Source: Bipolaris cookei (Eukaryota > Ascomycota > Dothideomycetes > Pleosporales > Pleosporaceae). Taken from it: a DNA stretch of 64,000 bases. The notes under the pieces are model-generated. The model saw only the letters and a program-made list of their open reading frames with translations. It was not told the origin of the DNA and made no database searches. The stretch spans positions 775,533 to 839,532 of the forward strand of contig NRSV01000006.1 of assembly GCA_002286855.1 (NCBI GenBank). The letters are read 5' to 3'. Shown piece after piece: positions 13,001 to 24,707 of the stretch (position 1 is the stretch's first letter; every line of letters starts with the position of its first letter). The translations under genes and the position numbers were made by a program.

Positions 13001-13261
13001 AAGTCTACGTCTAACGTGACCACTGCTTCGAGCCAGTACTCGTTCATCGGCTCAGCAGACTTTGGTTTCGCAGACGGCCAGAGCGCCGAAGGCTCCACAG
13101 TGCTGGTCAAGGGCGGCCATGTCGACGACAGCAAGCGTGGCTGGGACTGGCGCAAAGGCTTCCCTCAGGGCGCAAAGAGCGACGACATCATCGCCGTGTT
13201 GCGAGTCGGTGTAGCACGGGAGATTGGAAGAGCGTTTGCCGAAGGCGAAGTCACCGCTTGA
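10041..13261 (+). CDS. NUP85: Nucleoporin Nup85-like, Y-complex subunit
   Basis: Two exons, 10041-12272 and 12320-13261, intron 12273-12319 (47 bp, GTACGT donor), phase 0, 1057 aa. The N-terminus is proline/FG-poor low complexity (GLFGSSRP, ALFGSSPP) followed by a strongly acidic stretch (about residues 115-150). The remainder is an alpha-solenoid: HPSFWEVVHVTIARGRFAQT, ATVGLTIWWNGEEED and FEVGLACVLDDNAEGALQIL resemble the Nup85 family. Across the splice site the reading AQ/KYADHLRTNTKNYGDTLLYYARAHD is a characteristic late helix pair and confirms the intron. Nup85 belongs to the Nup84/Nup107 Y-shaped scaffold of the nuclear pore. The protein is longer than yeast Nup85 (744 aa), in line with filamentous fungal versions that carry the N-terminal extension. 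Assignment is from motif recall; another solenoid nucleoporin is the main alternative. Confidence 0.8.
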
Positions 13262-16200
13262 ATCTCATGTGACGAAGCGAGTGTTTTGGGTAGGACGGCC
13301 CTGAGGATTTGATACCACACTGTACGAGTAGCTTATATTACCCGTTCAGAACGAAAGACGCACCTTTGGTTTGTTTGTTTTTCAACTTGCATAAGGAACT
13401 TGGGAGTAGGAAAGCGTTCATCATGGACTTGTTGGGGAAGGGTAGTAGAATTAAAGTAATGAAACTAGCGTTTGAAGTGCATCTGCTGTCTTGTTCTTTC
13501 TTGTATCTGCAAGTTTATCACTCGTTTACATTACTCACGATTGCCCCGGCCAGGAGAAATTACTTACCATCACGCGTGCTTTCTACACATACGGATAACA
13601 CAACGGTCCGGCAGTTTTTAGAAAACAACCTCCTTACTGGTAAGCTGGTTCATGCCCTCGGATGCAACAATACTCGTCTTCTGCTTATACTCGGGCGTCT
13701 ATATGTAGGTTGTGTAGGATATCCAGGGTAGGATATACAGAACATGGTACGGGGCTGAGGTCAAGGGTTGGATGCGCAAAGGGGCCCGTTGGTTATGCAG
13801 GCCGCCTAGTGGTATTTGAGCCGGGCTAAGCGAAGTACGCGCGTGGTGTTCGGCGGATTAGATGTAGTTAAGTAGGGGAAACGAACCATGTCGAGAAACG
13901 ATAGGTTTACCATAACGGGATTTTGCGCCAGGGTATTAGTCTGGTGATGGGGGGTTGGAAGGGTGCGTTGAGGTATTATACGGCGTTGATATGGGATGTT
14001 TGCTCGTCTTTGGTGAAATCGCTACTGGTATGGGTTCGTATAGGTAAGTGGAGTGTTGAGAAAGGGGGTTATTGCTATTCTTTTCGCACAGCGACAGTGT
14101 CTCTATTGCATGTTGATGGCTGGTTTATGTCATCGGAAAAGGTGCCGTCGAGCACTTTTGTAGGCAATTTGGAGAAATTGCTTCTAGATTTCCATAGAGG
14201 CCGGCTGCGACAGCTTGTGTCTCGTTGATTGGGGAGGCAGAAGCACCCAGGGACAGACACGGTGATGCTATGAGGGTTTTGAGAATTGGTAGAGCCCCGG
14301 TCATTTATTGAAGAGCGATAACAACCCTTTCTCGTAATTAAAAGACTGCGTTTTCTCAAACTTTTTGTGCAGTGTTCCTTACCCCTAATATATACTGGCA
14401 ACAACTGCGCCTTAGTGTTACTCTTGACAGATGTTGTGTTGCAGTGGAAAACTCGGTGTAGTTTTCTTGCATCAAAAGTGTATAGAGTCGTCTGTGTATG
14501 TGCTAAATGCTCGACACTGGGTATGCTATGCTTGCCAGCTCTTTAAAAAAAACCGGTAATATTGATCTGACGTGATCAGCATTGTGTAGACTATGAGTGT
14601 GCTTGACTAGGTGAAGACGTGTTCTACAGAAAACTAAGGCTATCGTTGCAGTTGAATGCCTGGTCAAGTCGTTATTATAAATCGATTGTTGAGCTATCGC
14701 GCATGCATCGCAAAGCGTTATATATTTAATTACAACTTTGTAAGTTTAACGACTCAACCAGCTAGTGCTCTATATATGTATACTGTATGTAAGGTTTCTA
14801 GGACAAATATTGTGAATGTTGTCGTGCGTTTCCGAACGAAATTACAAAATCACAAACATCAGGCGATTGATACCGAACAGTGGGCTCTGACAGTGGGACA
14901 GATTACCCAAGGCTATTATAATTTGGATTAGAATTTAGAAGACCATGATTCATCAAAACTTGATACATCGAAGCTGTAAAGATTGTCGGCTGTCTAGTAA
15001 AACCTGCTTCAAGGCTATCGGAGTATATGAATGTCAAAAGCACATATGACATGGAGAGTAGCAAGATGCCCGGCGATCTTCTTACATGGAATGAGACAGG
15101 CTGCTTGTAAGAAGTGTGCGCCGCTGGGGGGATTGATGAAACTCGCATATGGCCGAAGGGTGCCTAGTGGGAGGTGCCAGCAGAACAACAATGCCGCATC
15201 AAGCTATTCACAAATCATCTTCTAAGAAGTGAGAATCGTATTGAATTAAGGTAAGAAAACATGCCAAGAAAGGGTTCGGTTCTTTTTCAGTGGAGAGGTA
15301 GTGATATTGGAATCACGCAACTCTTGCCGCAGCTTGAATAGCCTAACTCCCTGGCAAGAAATCTCGGCATAAAGAACCATTAGTCCAAGCCGTCCTCCTT
15401 CATCGGACAGCAAGTGTCTCAGTAGAAGATGATTCTTACATCGTCTGGATAACAGCTAGGACCCAAGCCTCAGACACGGTGCAACAGGTTTGTGCACCCT
15501 TTGCAGATTGGGAGCATAGGTATGTGGTACGGTGTTGATTTAATGCTGGGAAACAACGGATCTTTCGGCAAGCCCATTACCAGATTTCGAAGCAGGTGGC
15601 GCTAGATACTTTCCACAGCGAAGAGGGTGTAGGGACGAGCCAATAGGATGAGCGTGGAAAGCCGCAAACAGACACCACCCAAAGAAGGCTAGGATGTGTG
15701 GACAAAGAAAGGATGAATGCACAGGGACAGCCCGATGGCAACGGAGGCTGTGTGTGAAATCTGTGGCGAGCGGAGGTCGCGAGGACCCGTTACCCGAGCT
15801 ACTCTGTACATGTATGAATGCAGATTTACAGCGAAGCGTCTACCAGTATTTAAAATGGATGCGGTTGCAGTGAAAATCAATGTTGTCTCAACAGAAGTGA
15901 CAGAACCATGGCATCATCCAGCATGCCATGACTGATCCAGAAAGGCATCAAAATAGGTATCATGGCCGCCGCCCTTGAGACGGACGTAGTGCTCCAAGTA
16001 AAGCACATCTATGTAAGGGTGCGAAACGGTTGGGTTGCAGACTGGCGTCCAGGGCCAAGCCGGAAAGGGACATAAGTGGTAACGTGATTTTGTGTCGCGG
16101 TCGCGTTGAGGGGCGGACAGGCGCGTGAAACCAGGGCGCGCTCCCCCCTCCCCCCAAAAGTCGACCCCTCTCTTCCAAGGCTAAACGATCAGCGAGGGAT

Positions 16201-17181
16201 ATTGCCGCGACATTAGGCACCATTTGATGACTATTAACATTGGGTTGTCTGGTGGCGAATTGTATCGTTGCGCGGAACCGGATCAGTGCCTTATTCCATG
16301 CTTGTTAAGTGAGGCCATCAGGCCTTGGACGCGACTTTTGCCCCTCAGGGGAACGGCAGAGCACATGTGGATTAGGCATAGGACGAGCAGCGACGCCTCC
16401 TTGCTGGGTATGTATGTGTAGGTGGGAGCGATGAACCGACGGTGGCTACTGCGCGGCACCGGCTGCGTTTGCTTTTCGCAAAGTTTCCTGGGTAGCCTGG
16501 CCATAGCGCGAGCTGTGCCATGAAAAGGGTGCTGGTTTCGGCGAGGGACGCGACAAGGGACTCGCCGACTCGACTGCTCTGTGGGCCTGCCCATTGGCGA
16601 CCGGAGGAAGAAAAGGATGGAAAAAGCATCAAGGGATGTGTTGCAAGTAGGTGTAGGAGTAAGCATCCTCGAGCTCTAAGCGATGTCTCTCTTACCGCTT
16701 GAGTTGCTCATTGCAGCAGAAGCATGGGGACAGGGCAAGGCTAGCGCAATCAGCGCTTTGTGCCGCCTTTGTTTCACAACCTGGGCCAAGGGCTACCTGG
16801 CCCCGGTCCAAGACTTAGCCGTGTGGTGAGGGCTGACTCTTAATAGTCCCGAAAAGGAAAGGCGCAGCATGTGATAACGTGTAACCGTACCTACGCGTTA
16901 GTCACAGTTTCGCGTCCAATCCGCGTCGCACCTCAACCTCACCCCGGCAGAGGGTCCGATAGTGGCCTCCTGCGAGGAGTCGAGTATATATACATGGCTG
17001 CATTCGCTCGCTACTTGGCCTGCTATCGCCTGCTGTGCCCAACTAATCACCTGCCTGAGGAACTGCATCTTCCATTGGCTTGCCGGTCCAGATTCCCACA
17101 TCTGCTGCCTACCCACTGTACCTATAAGTATCCACGACACCCACCCATCAAAAGCCTTGTCTTCCGTGCCATCCATAAAAC
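13262..17181. other. Long intergenic region (3.9 kb) without a supportable gene
   Basis: The left part (13.3-15.3 kb) is AT-richer with T-rich tracts; the right part (15.9-17.2 kb), just before the BTB gene, is GC-richer with a C-tract near 16145-16160. Open frames are short, lack start/splice logic and match no family I know. It may contain an unrecognised non-coding transcript or long promoter. Confidence 0.5.
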
Positions 17182-18060
17182 ATGTTCTCATCATCAACCC
17201 GCACACGATACCAGGAGGGTAGCTTCTCGAAACATCGAGCAAGCAAGTCAAAGTCGTCCAAGAAGAACCCTTCCTTCAAGGACTCGCCCAGAAGAGTAGA
17301 GAAACTAGTACAGCAGGCACAAACATCCTCAGCGCAACCCAGCCCGACATCTCCATCTCTAGGAAGGTGAGTTTTCCCATTCAAGACTTCACTTCTCCAA
17401 TAGTCTCGCTAACAACACCCCCCCAGCGCAATCGTCACCATATCCGTCGGCCGCGAACAACGTCTCTTCGCCGCCCATGAAGATGTCCTCTCCCACTCCC
17501 CCTGGTTCCAGTCCCTCTGCTCCGGCCAATTCTTTCAAACAACAACCAACAAGCGCATCGACCTGCCCGACGAAGAACCCGAAGTCTTCTCCTCCATCCT
17601 CGAGTACCTCTACAAAGGCGACTACTACCCCCGTGTCGAGTACGACAAGAAACGCAATAGCTGGAACCTCGAAGACGGCGGCGCCGGCGCCAACAACACA
17701 CATGAAGCCGTCATCCAGTCTTCTGTCGGTCCGATCTTGAAAGATACCATTATTTATTGCCAGGCGGACAAGTACGGGCTCCAGGAACTGAAGAAGCTGG
17801 CGCTGAAGAAGCAGGGGTTGCAGTCCGGGATTCAGTGCTCGACTATCTTGACTTCAGCAAGGTATGCGTATGCGAATACGCCTGATAACGATTCCAAGCT
17901 GCGTGCGCATTATCTTGCGCTTATTATTCGCGCGCGCCGCACGTTTAAGCGGAGTGGCACCATGCAGAATGAGATGGAAAATGGTGGCAAACTCTTCTTC
18001 GATCTGTTCGTTGCCATGGTGAATCATATGGATGATTTGTCTGCGAAGCCGGCGTACTAA
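17182..18060 (+). CDS. BTB/POZ domain protein
   Basis: Two exons, 17182-17366 and 17427-18060, intron 17367-17426 (60 bp, GTGAGT donor, polyC-AG acceptor), 272 aa. Exon 1 encodes a basic, Ser-rich leader. The spliced frame begins SAIVTISVGREQRLFAAHED, the start of a BTB/POZ fold: FAAHEDVLSHSPWFQSLC matches the usual FxVHKxxLxxxSPxF pattern, and DLPDEEPEVFSSILEYLYKG matches the LPEDDPEVFELFLEYLYTG pattern. The C-terminus (YCQADKYGLQELKKLALKK) is the usual post-BTB helix. Fungal proteins with only BTB are often Cul3 adaptors or unassigned; no Kelch, ankyrin or MATH domain is present, so the target is unknown. Confidence 0.88.
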
Positions 18061-19324
18061 CGCCATCGCAACTGCCTTGCGCAATCGATCTTTTGGTCTG
18101 CCTCGCATGACTGCCATGGCGCAACGACTCACTGACCCTTTCATCTCCCTTCTTCTATCCTTCTTGTACATATTCCCTTCCCCGATCAGCCCTCAGCTAC
18201 GTCTCCCCAGTATCGGTTCTTCTCCATCATTCTTTCCTACTGTTTCTCGCTTATGCAAGGTGTTCCTGGACTCTCTTTCTATTTTTCTTCTTTCATCTCG
18301 TTTCGCTATTTCGTTCGTATTCCACTGTTGTACTACTATATTCTTTTTCTTCTTCTTACTCACTTACTCACTTTGGCGTTTTACTCATCTGCCGCTGCTA
18401 GAATGAGATCAAAGCGCAGACACTAAGAAATTGCGGAAGAGTGCTTGATGCACCGAGGCATGTGGGTTGGGTTTTTGAAAGATTGCTTCTACGTTATGAC
18501 CAGGTAATATCCTTTTTATTGACACTTGTTTTCTTTTTCTATCTCTGTTAAGCTGTCCCGCTTTCGCGTAGGAGGTTACTACCAAATTGTTTCCCACCGG
18601 CCTAGTCTCTTCGGGCTTTGATTATTCTTGCCAAGCTCTTTATTTTTTTTAAACGATGGTTGTTTGATATTATGAGAAATTGATGGGGTTTGCCGATGAC
18701 ATAGCAATCGCTAGCATATCTGAACGTTATCCTACCACTTGTGATGCGTCTGTTAACCGTCCGAAGTGTCGCTTTATTCTGCCTATGCTCGCTTACTTGG
18801 CGAAAAGTGATAGTAACAAATACACGTGTGTTCAAAGCAGTCAGAAAACGGAGACTGAACGTGGGCTGTTCACAAGAGTATTAAGACAGCCGAGTTAATC
18901 AGCAAGGGACAATACGATAGAACAATGAAGGTGGAAATTGGATGTGGAGTCTAATCTCAGCTCATGAGGGCTGAGCGGGGATGTTTGCTTGAGAGATGGA
19001 AGGAGGATAGAGTTGAGATACTATTCGCTCACTACAAATGGCCCGTGCGTTTCGCAGTCAATAGTTGCACTAGGAATAGAAATTGTTAAGAGGGATTTAG
19101 CTAGTACCATAATTTGGGTATGCTGTTTGAGTTCTCTTCACCCTCATCATCTTGCCGGAGTTCTGTGTATGTGCCATTCATCTGTGCAACGAACTCAAGA
19201 CGCATGCCCTTGTGCACATGCACAGTGTCAATGATATGCCACAGTCATGTTCCCGTAAAGCCAAGAATTATGTTGAGATGGTGTGGTGACTCTCCACAAG
19301 GCAGCAGGCCATAGAGTTTAGGCA
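18061..19324. other. Intergenic region, 3' flanks of two convergent genes
   Basis: Starts with a pyrimidine-rich tract (about 18130-18370) that may be 3' UTR of the BTB gene. No convincing gene. Confidence 0.55.
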
Positions 19325-20975
19325 TCAGACTCCTGTCCCAGGGAATGCTCCCTTCTTGTTCATCACTACGATTCCGTGGTCGCGCGAGATATAGCCTTTC
19401 ATGAGACCCTAAGCAACCTGTCAGCCCAACTTTAATCAGTACAAACGCTGCCTTGATACATACCTTGTAGATTTGGTTCGCCAATAAGCACTCCACCTCA
19501 TCGTCCTCCACCACTTGGCCGCTGCCTTCGCCTGCAGTCCCCATTCTGAGTGCGGCTGCGAAATGCGCTAGTGGTATGCGTGACTTGCGTATTCTGTCCT
19601 TCTCCGTTTGGCCCTCTTTGAGATCGTCAAAGCCGGCGGCAAGGTATACTTTTCGGAGAAGATTGCGCAGGGCGATATCGCGACTTCGTTCTAGGGTGAG
19701 GAATATGCGCTGCTTGACAAATTCAGGTTCACCCTGCGCAAGGGCCCTATCGAAGCCTGTAAGATCTCCGCGTTTTATACACGATACGAGTGGCCCAAAG
19801 GTGCGCTGTAGATGCGGGGCTTCTGCAAGGAGGCTCGTCGTCGGAATCTTGTGCTGAGTGATGAGACGGCAAGGAATCAAGTACGTGAGGATCAGGCTAG
19901 AGCAGTCAGATTTTGGCACACATCATGTTATTGATGGTCACACTTACGATTTGTTATGTTGTGACCGCGAATAGCAGGACTCCCATGCTTGCTGCAAGCT
20001 ACTCTCTGCCTACTAGATGTTAGAGGGACCCCCATTATATTGGCTTTTGGGAATACCTTGGCATAGTCCTCCTGCAGGAATGAGAGTACTCCAAGATAGT
20101 ATTTGTATGTTACCCTATGGGCGCGTGGGTATAGCTCGAACGTAGGTAGGTCGGATTGCGCTTCGATCGATCGCACCACGTTCTTGGATAGGCTGATGGC
20201 TTTCAACTGTGAATTTTTCGATCAGTGGTTACTAGGAACCAGTTGTCGAGGGATTCTTACCTTGAAGTATGTCTTGAACTGGAGATTGGCTATGCAGTAC
20301 ACACCCCATTTACGGGACGCGGACATGTCTGGGTTTCTGGCGCATTGTAAGACAACTACTCAAACACAACAATGGAGATGTGGCACACCTATCACCAAGG
20401 CATAGCGCAAATATCCTGTTGAAGACTCGAGCAGCCTCTTCAAGCTTCTGGTTCTGAGGAACAGTGCTCACAATATCGTCTGAAAATCCCGTGCTGGGAG
20501 TTGCTGATTTCGACTTGGCCAACTGTTCGTCTGCTTTGATAGCTATCTTCCTAAGATGGTTCGCAGTGAAATACAGCGTAAAGATGGCCCACGGTGGCAG
20601 TAGGCCAGCCGATATATGCTTGATAAAGCTGCTGGTCAAGTCTTTCCAAGCGTCATACACTGCCACGAATTGGCGCTCGTTGAGCTTGCCCTGATTTGCG
20701 GCCTCGTCCGCCCTTATAATCTCCCTGACAGCGCGCCAATAACCAGCAATAATATCAACCCAAGCACCGCTCTCTTTGTTGGTCATGCGCGCACTTTTGT
20801 TGTGTTTGAGCGCATAGCGAACATCGCCCTCGATTTTATCTTCGTTGGATGCGCGGTAGAATTCATACAGCCGCCCGGGATCATGCGCAGGCGCAACTGG
20901 GCTGAGAAAGTCTGCGACGGGCTGCGCCAATCCTGTGGCATATGCCTCATGGAAAGGTTCGAGTGCGGCTTGCAT
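19325..20975 (-). CDS. CSN12: PCI-domain protein CSN12/Thp1-like (TREX-2 related)
   Basis: Six minus-strand exons: 20975-20389, 20336-20261, 20206-20057, 20009-19948, 19896-19464 and 19408-19325, with introns of 47-55 bp and canonical boundaries; the spliced CDS is 463 aa. Key blocks: LPPWAIFTLYFTANHLRKIA, RKWGVYCIANLQFKTYFK (across an intron), LYPRAHRVTYKYYLGVLSFL, NKSLILTYLIPCRLI (across an intron), RTFGPLVSCIKRGDLTGFD, IFLTLERSRDIALRNLLRKV and the C-terminal winged-helix piece DDEVECLLANQIYKGLMKGY with end HGIVVMNKKGAFPGTGV. This is the CSN12/Thp1/PCID2 family, which pairs with Sem1 and works at the interface of transcription, mRNA export and splicing. Length agrees with fungal homologues. 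Several exons are too short to be seen as open frames, so automated annotation could easily truncate this gene. Confidence 0.92.
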
Positions 20976-21377
20976 GGTTGGGGTTGGAACTGGGGCTACG
21001 GCTAGGACTGCTGCAGCTAGAGATGGGTTTTTGGAGAGTCTCAGCAGTATTGGCGGCCTCCGGTGGTGTTCTCAACCATTAGACATGTCGTGTTGTGCCC
21101 GTGCCAGAAGCTAAGCTGTTGATGTTCTGGTGATGGTGGATGCTGGTAGTGTCGGTGTTTGGGCAGTGGGTTCGCCGATGCGTAGCTCGCACCTGGCCGC
21201 CAAGTCGTGGTGGCTCCTCTTCTCGGCTAGCGCCCACAAGCGACCTCGAATTCGACAGGCCGGCCACAATTCGCGATAGACGACCTGAACTTCTCACCCC
21301 AAGGTACTAACCACAGCACAATTACGGTCAGTCCATATTGCCTCTTCTCATACATTCTGCTTGCTAATATATCACAG
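20976..21377. other. Shared divergent promoter of CSN12 and RPL20
   Basis: About 400 bp between two divergently transcribed housekeeping genes. It presumably contains both promoters and the ribosomal protein gene's transcription start. I cannot assign specific sites. Confidence 0.55.
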
Positions 21378-22379
21378 ATGGGTAAGCACTCTTTTTTGAT
21401 TTCCTGCGCATCACCGTCTCGTCCAGCAATTGCAGCCGATGGAGTTTTCGCACGAACCCGCGACACACACCGTAAAGCCTGTGACGGCACATTGAACATG
21501 ACGAATGAATAGGGGAGGTGACGAGAGGTTGCACAGGTCTCTTCGTATTTGCTTGTTGGATTGAAGGCGTCAAGCAACCGTGATGATGGCCTTGGATGAA
21601 AATTGAGAACCTGCATGCGCCTACTTGGATTTCCCCGACCGCATCTCAATCGCCTTAGCACGACCGACCTACGCTGCGTATGACTGCTGCAATTGCTGGA
21701 ATAGAGGCCACGAAACTTTTTTGGAGCAGTACTGACGATACATCAGCTCGCTTCCAGGAATACCAGATCATCGGGCGCCATCTGCCTTCTGAGGCCAACC
21801 CTGCGCCAAAGATCTACCGTATGCGCATCTTTGCGCCCAACGAGGTCGTCGCCAAGTCACGGTTCTGGTACTTCCTTGGCAAGCTCCGCAAGATCAAGAA
21901 GGCCAACGGTGAGATCGTCTCCGTAAACCAGGTACGCCCCAGTCACACACAAATACACAGCCCGGCGCACTGAGGCTAACCTGCGTCCAGATCCACGAGA
22001 AGAAGCCCCAGAAGGTCAAGAACTTCGGTATCTGGATCAAGTACGACTCGCGCTCCGGCACCCACAACATGTACAAGGAGTACCGTGAGATGTCCCGTGT
22101 CGCCGCCGTCGAGGCTCTCTACCAGGACATGGCTGCCCGTCACCGAACGCGCTTCAGGTCCGTCCAGGTATGAATGTTCTTGATCCGTAATCTACAACGT
22201 CAATCTCACACTTCGTTTAGATCCTCAAGGTTGTCGAGGTTGAGAAGGCCGATGACCTCCGCCGACCATACATCAAGCAGCTCCTCACCAAGAACCTCAA
22301 GTTCCCGCTGCCCCACCGCATCAACAAGAAGGCGGGCAAGAAGGTCTTCGCTGCCCACCGCCCATCCACTTTCTTCTAA
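21378..22379 (+). CDS. RPL20: 60S ribosomal protein eL20 (L20/L18a)
   Basis: Four coding exons: 21378-21381 (only ATGG), 21747-21931, 21991-22167 and 22221-22379, with introns of 365, 59 and 53 bp, giving 174 aa. Splicing of the four-base first exon yields the family start MARFQEYQIIGRHLPSEAN; the in-frame ATG at 21680 lies inside the long first intron and is not the start. Other blocks: KIYRMRIFAPNEVVAKSRFW, NFGIWIKYDSRSGTHNMYKE, MAARHRTRFRSVQ/ILKV and the C-terminus FPLPHRINKKAGKKVFAAHR. eL20 is a structural protein of the large subunit near the P-stalk base. A long first intron right after the start codon is common in fungal ribosomal protein genes and can have a regulatory role. Confidence 0.96.
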
Positions 22380-22678
22380 GCGTGTTTCTTATTACGGAGT
22401 GCGGTCTGGATGGGAAGGATTGTTATGGGTTTCCCTCGGTTATGCATGCTTCGCGAAAAGAAGTACACTAGGAACGAATGAAAATCCCTGATACCTCCGT
22501 TCGAGTCATCGGGACGCGTGATGCTACACAGGGTGCTGGCCAGGGTTCCGCAAATAAGGCAAGTCTCAGACTACCAGATGAGGGTATGGTACGAGCTGGA
22601 CGATAGACAATGAACTCATGAAATTGCGAGTCAAGATGTGGTATTGCATGTGCCTTTGCTTTATCCTCTGATATGCAA

Positions 22679-23788
22679 CTAGATCTTTGATCCTCCCGTG
22701 GGCGCCACTTTTGGCCTTCCTAATGTATCCACAGGTATCCACCACGGGTACCCAGTCACCTTCATCTTATCCATTGTTGCCCTGAAATTTGCCGGTCGCT
22801 TCTCCATGAAAGACTTGACACCTTCAACGTTGTCCCTGCATTCACAATTAGCTCGCCAATATCAAATTCTTCATGTCGCATAAACTTACGGCGACCCAAA
22901 CAACTCAAAAATGATCCTACTGTCCAATAAATGCTGGCCCTCTGGGCTCCCATGATCCCTATACATCAGTTCCTTCATCAAATACGTACTGACACTACTT
23001 GTGTTCCCAGCTACCTCTTCGGCCAGCTCGAGCGCTCTCGGCAACACCTGCTCAGGCTTCTCGCATACTTCTGCAAAAAGGCCATCCCAGACCTTGTGCG
23101 TAGCCAGATATGTGCTGCCTGTGGTGACAGCCTGCATCGCACGGGAGTGCCCAATTAACCTAGGCAGATAAAACGAAGAAGCAGCCTCCATGATTATACC
23201 GCGACGCGCAAAAACAAATCCTATTTTCGCTGTCGACGCTGCAATGCGGATGTTCATAGGCAGCGTCATGGTGATGCCTACGCCAACTGCGGAGCCTTGG
23301 ATCGCAGCTATGCTTGGTTTCCGACAGTGATGTATAGCAAGTGCGACGCGTCCACCTCTATCCACATAGGATTAGCAAAACTCGGCACCCCGATACGTAG
23401 CCGCCTCAGGAGAATAGTAATTAGAAGGGATGAAAAAAACATACCCATCCCTATGCTCCGCCACCCCTTCCGCTCCCTCGGCATCTGCACCTTCCCCAAA
23501 CCCATCATCCAGATCTGCGCCCGCACAAAAGATCCGTCCATGCCCCGTCACAACGATACATCTTACACGCTCGTCTACATTGAACATGGCATACGCGGAT
23601 TCCATCTCCGCTTGCATTGTGTCGGTGAAAGCATTGTGGTTTTGTGGGCGGTAGAGTGTGAGGATGATGATGGAGGCGTCTTTTGTGTGGTGCTGGGTGC
23701 GGATTTGGGTGAAGGGAAGGTTGTTGTAGGAGGCAGGGAGTTGGATGTCGGGTTTGTGTCGAGGTGATTGTTTGAGCTGCCTGGGCAT
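22679..23788 (-). CDS. Peroxisomal enoyl-CoA hydratase/isomerase (crotonase family)
   Basis: Three minus-strand exons: 23788-23445, 23357-22890 and 22835-22679, introns 87 and 54 bp, 322 aa. Crotonase hallmarks: ILTLYRPQNHNAFTDTM (about residues 43-60), CIVVTGHGRIFCAGADLDDG (first oxyanion-hole loop), KPSIAAIQGSAVGVGITMTL (second oxyanion-hole loop) and KIGFVFARRGIIMEAASSFY with the catalytic-position Glu. The last exon reads DNVEGVKSFMEKRPANF, standard for the family, and ends in SKI, a PTS1-type C-terminal tripeptide. It therefore probably acts in the peroxisomal matrix in beta-oxidation or a related acyl-CoA step. The PTS1 only appears when the third exon is included. The substrate is not determinable from sequence. 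Confidence 0.9.
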
Positions 23789-24707
23789 ATTGGGCGAGGG
23801 ATATGGTATACATTAAGAGTAGTGGTAGTAACAAAGGAACAGCAAGAATAGAACTGGGTTGGAGTATTTTTGTTACGTCAAGGATGATAGATTGTAAGAT
23901 TTATTGAGTCAATGTTTTTTATTTTTGCGTTCAGCATGCGATGTTTATGTGCTTATGTTGCTGCGTCGATCTAATCTATGTATAGTTGAAGGATGCGGTA
24001 TGGATGCGGGGAGGACAAAGGGCCGAGGTTCGAGTAGAGCTTTAATGCCAACGCGTGTGTAGTAAGCTTATAGCTTGGGTCAAGTTTGGTAGACTAAAGT
24101 TAAGTCTATGTCTAGCAAATATGTTGAGATTTTTATTGCGAGTTTCTGGATTTTGACGCTTGACAAAGCGAGACGGAAAAGGTTCCTCTGTTTCTTTACG
24201 GTGTATAAACCAATATGTTGAGCGTCGTCACGTGACGTCCCTTTTGGCAGAGGAATACACACAACGGAATCGACGGGTCAGCAGATACCTAATGATAGTC
24301 CGCTAATGAAACGCTTGTACAGATCACATAAAGAGCTAGATCAACGATGAATATGGTTGATTTTATAATCATAGACGGCATCATGTGGCACAAATGACCG
24401 CTCCTCAGCCTTGTGGGTCGCGCCTTTCTCTAGTTAGCAGAGCTCAGGTATCATAAGAGCGAACGTCATGAAGGCCTCAGCTTTAACGCCATCATCATTT
24501 GGCCAGCATTTGCATAAGTAATTGTTCCAAATTACTTCGTGGACGCAGTACGAAAAGGTGAAATGTCTTGGCACGAACATTGCTTAATGAAGCACAGACC
24601 GCCGAACCACTGCCAGCTCGTCGCGAACTCCCCGCATCGCGACTCTGCAACCTTAGACTCAGTATGTAGTTCCCAGTAACATCAGGTAGCGCAGCCTAGA
24701 CCCTGTA
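23789..24707. other. Divergent promoter region of the enoyl-CoA hydratase and NPR2
   Basis: About 0.9 kb, AT-richer in the middle, with a CACGTG-centred palindrome annotated separately. No gene seen. Confidence 0.55.
24226..24237. promoter_or_regulatory. Palindromic CGTCACGTGACG site (E-box/CRE-like)
   Basis: A perfect 12-bp palindrome containing the bHLH core CACGTG overlapping two TGACG/CGTCA half sites. It lies about 440 bp upstream of the enoyl-CoA hydratase start and 470 bp upstream of NPR2. Such sites bind bHLH or bZIP regulators; use by either gene is inference. Confidence 0.35.

Noticed and set aside
15960..16223. 87-aa minus-strand open frame in the long intergenic region
   Set aside because: Probably a GC-driven chance frame; no homology pattern and no neighbouring exon.
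19245..19324. Extension of the CSN12 gene to 19245
   Set aside because: That frame reads through the last intron; the spliced exon 19408-19325 restores the conserved end and has its own stop.
21680..21746. ATG at 21680 as the start of the ribosomal protein eL20
   Set aside because: The leader it adds is not part of eL20, whereas splicing ATGG to 21747 gives the exact family N-terminus.
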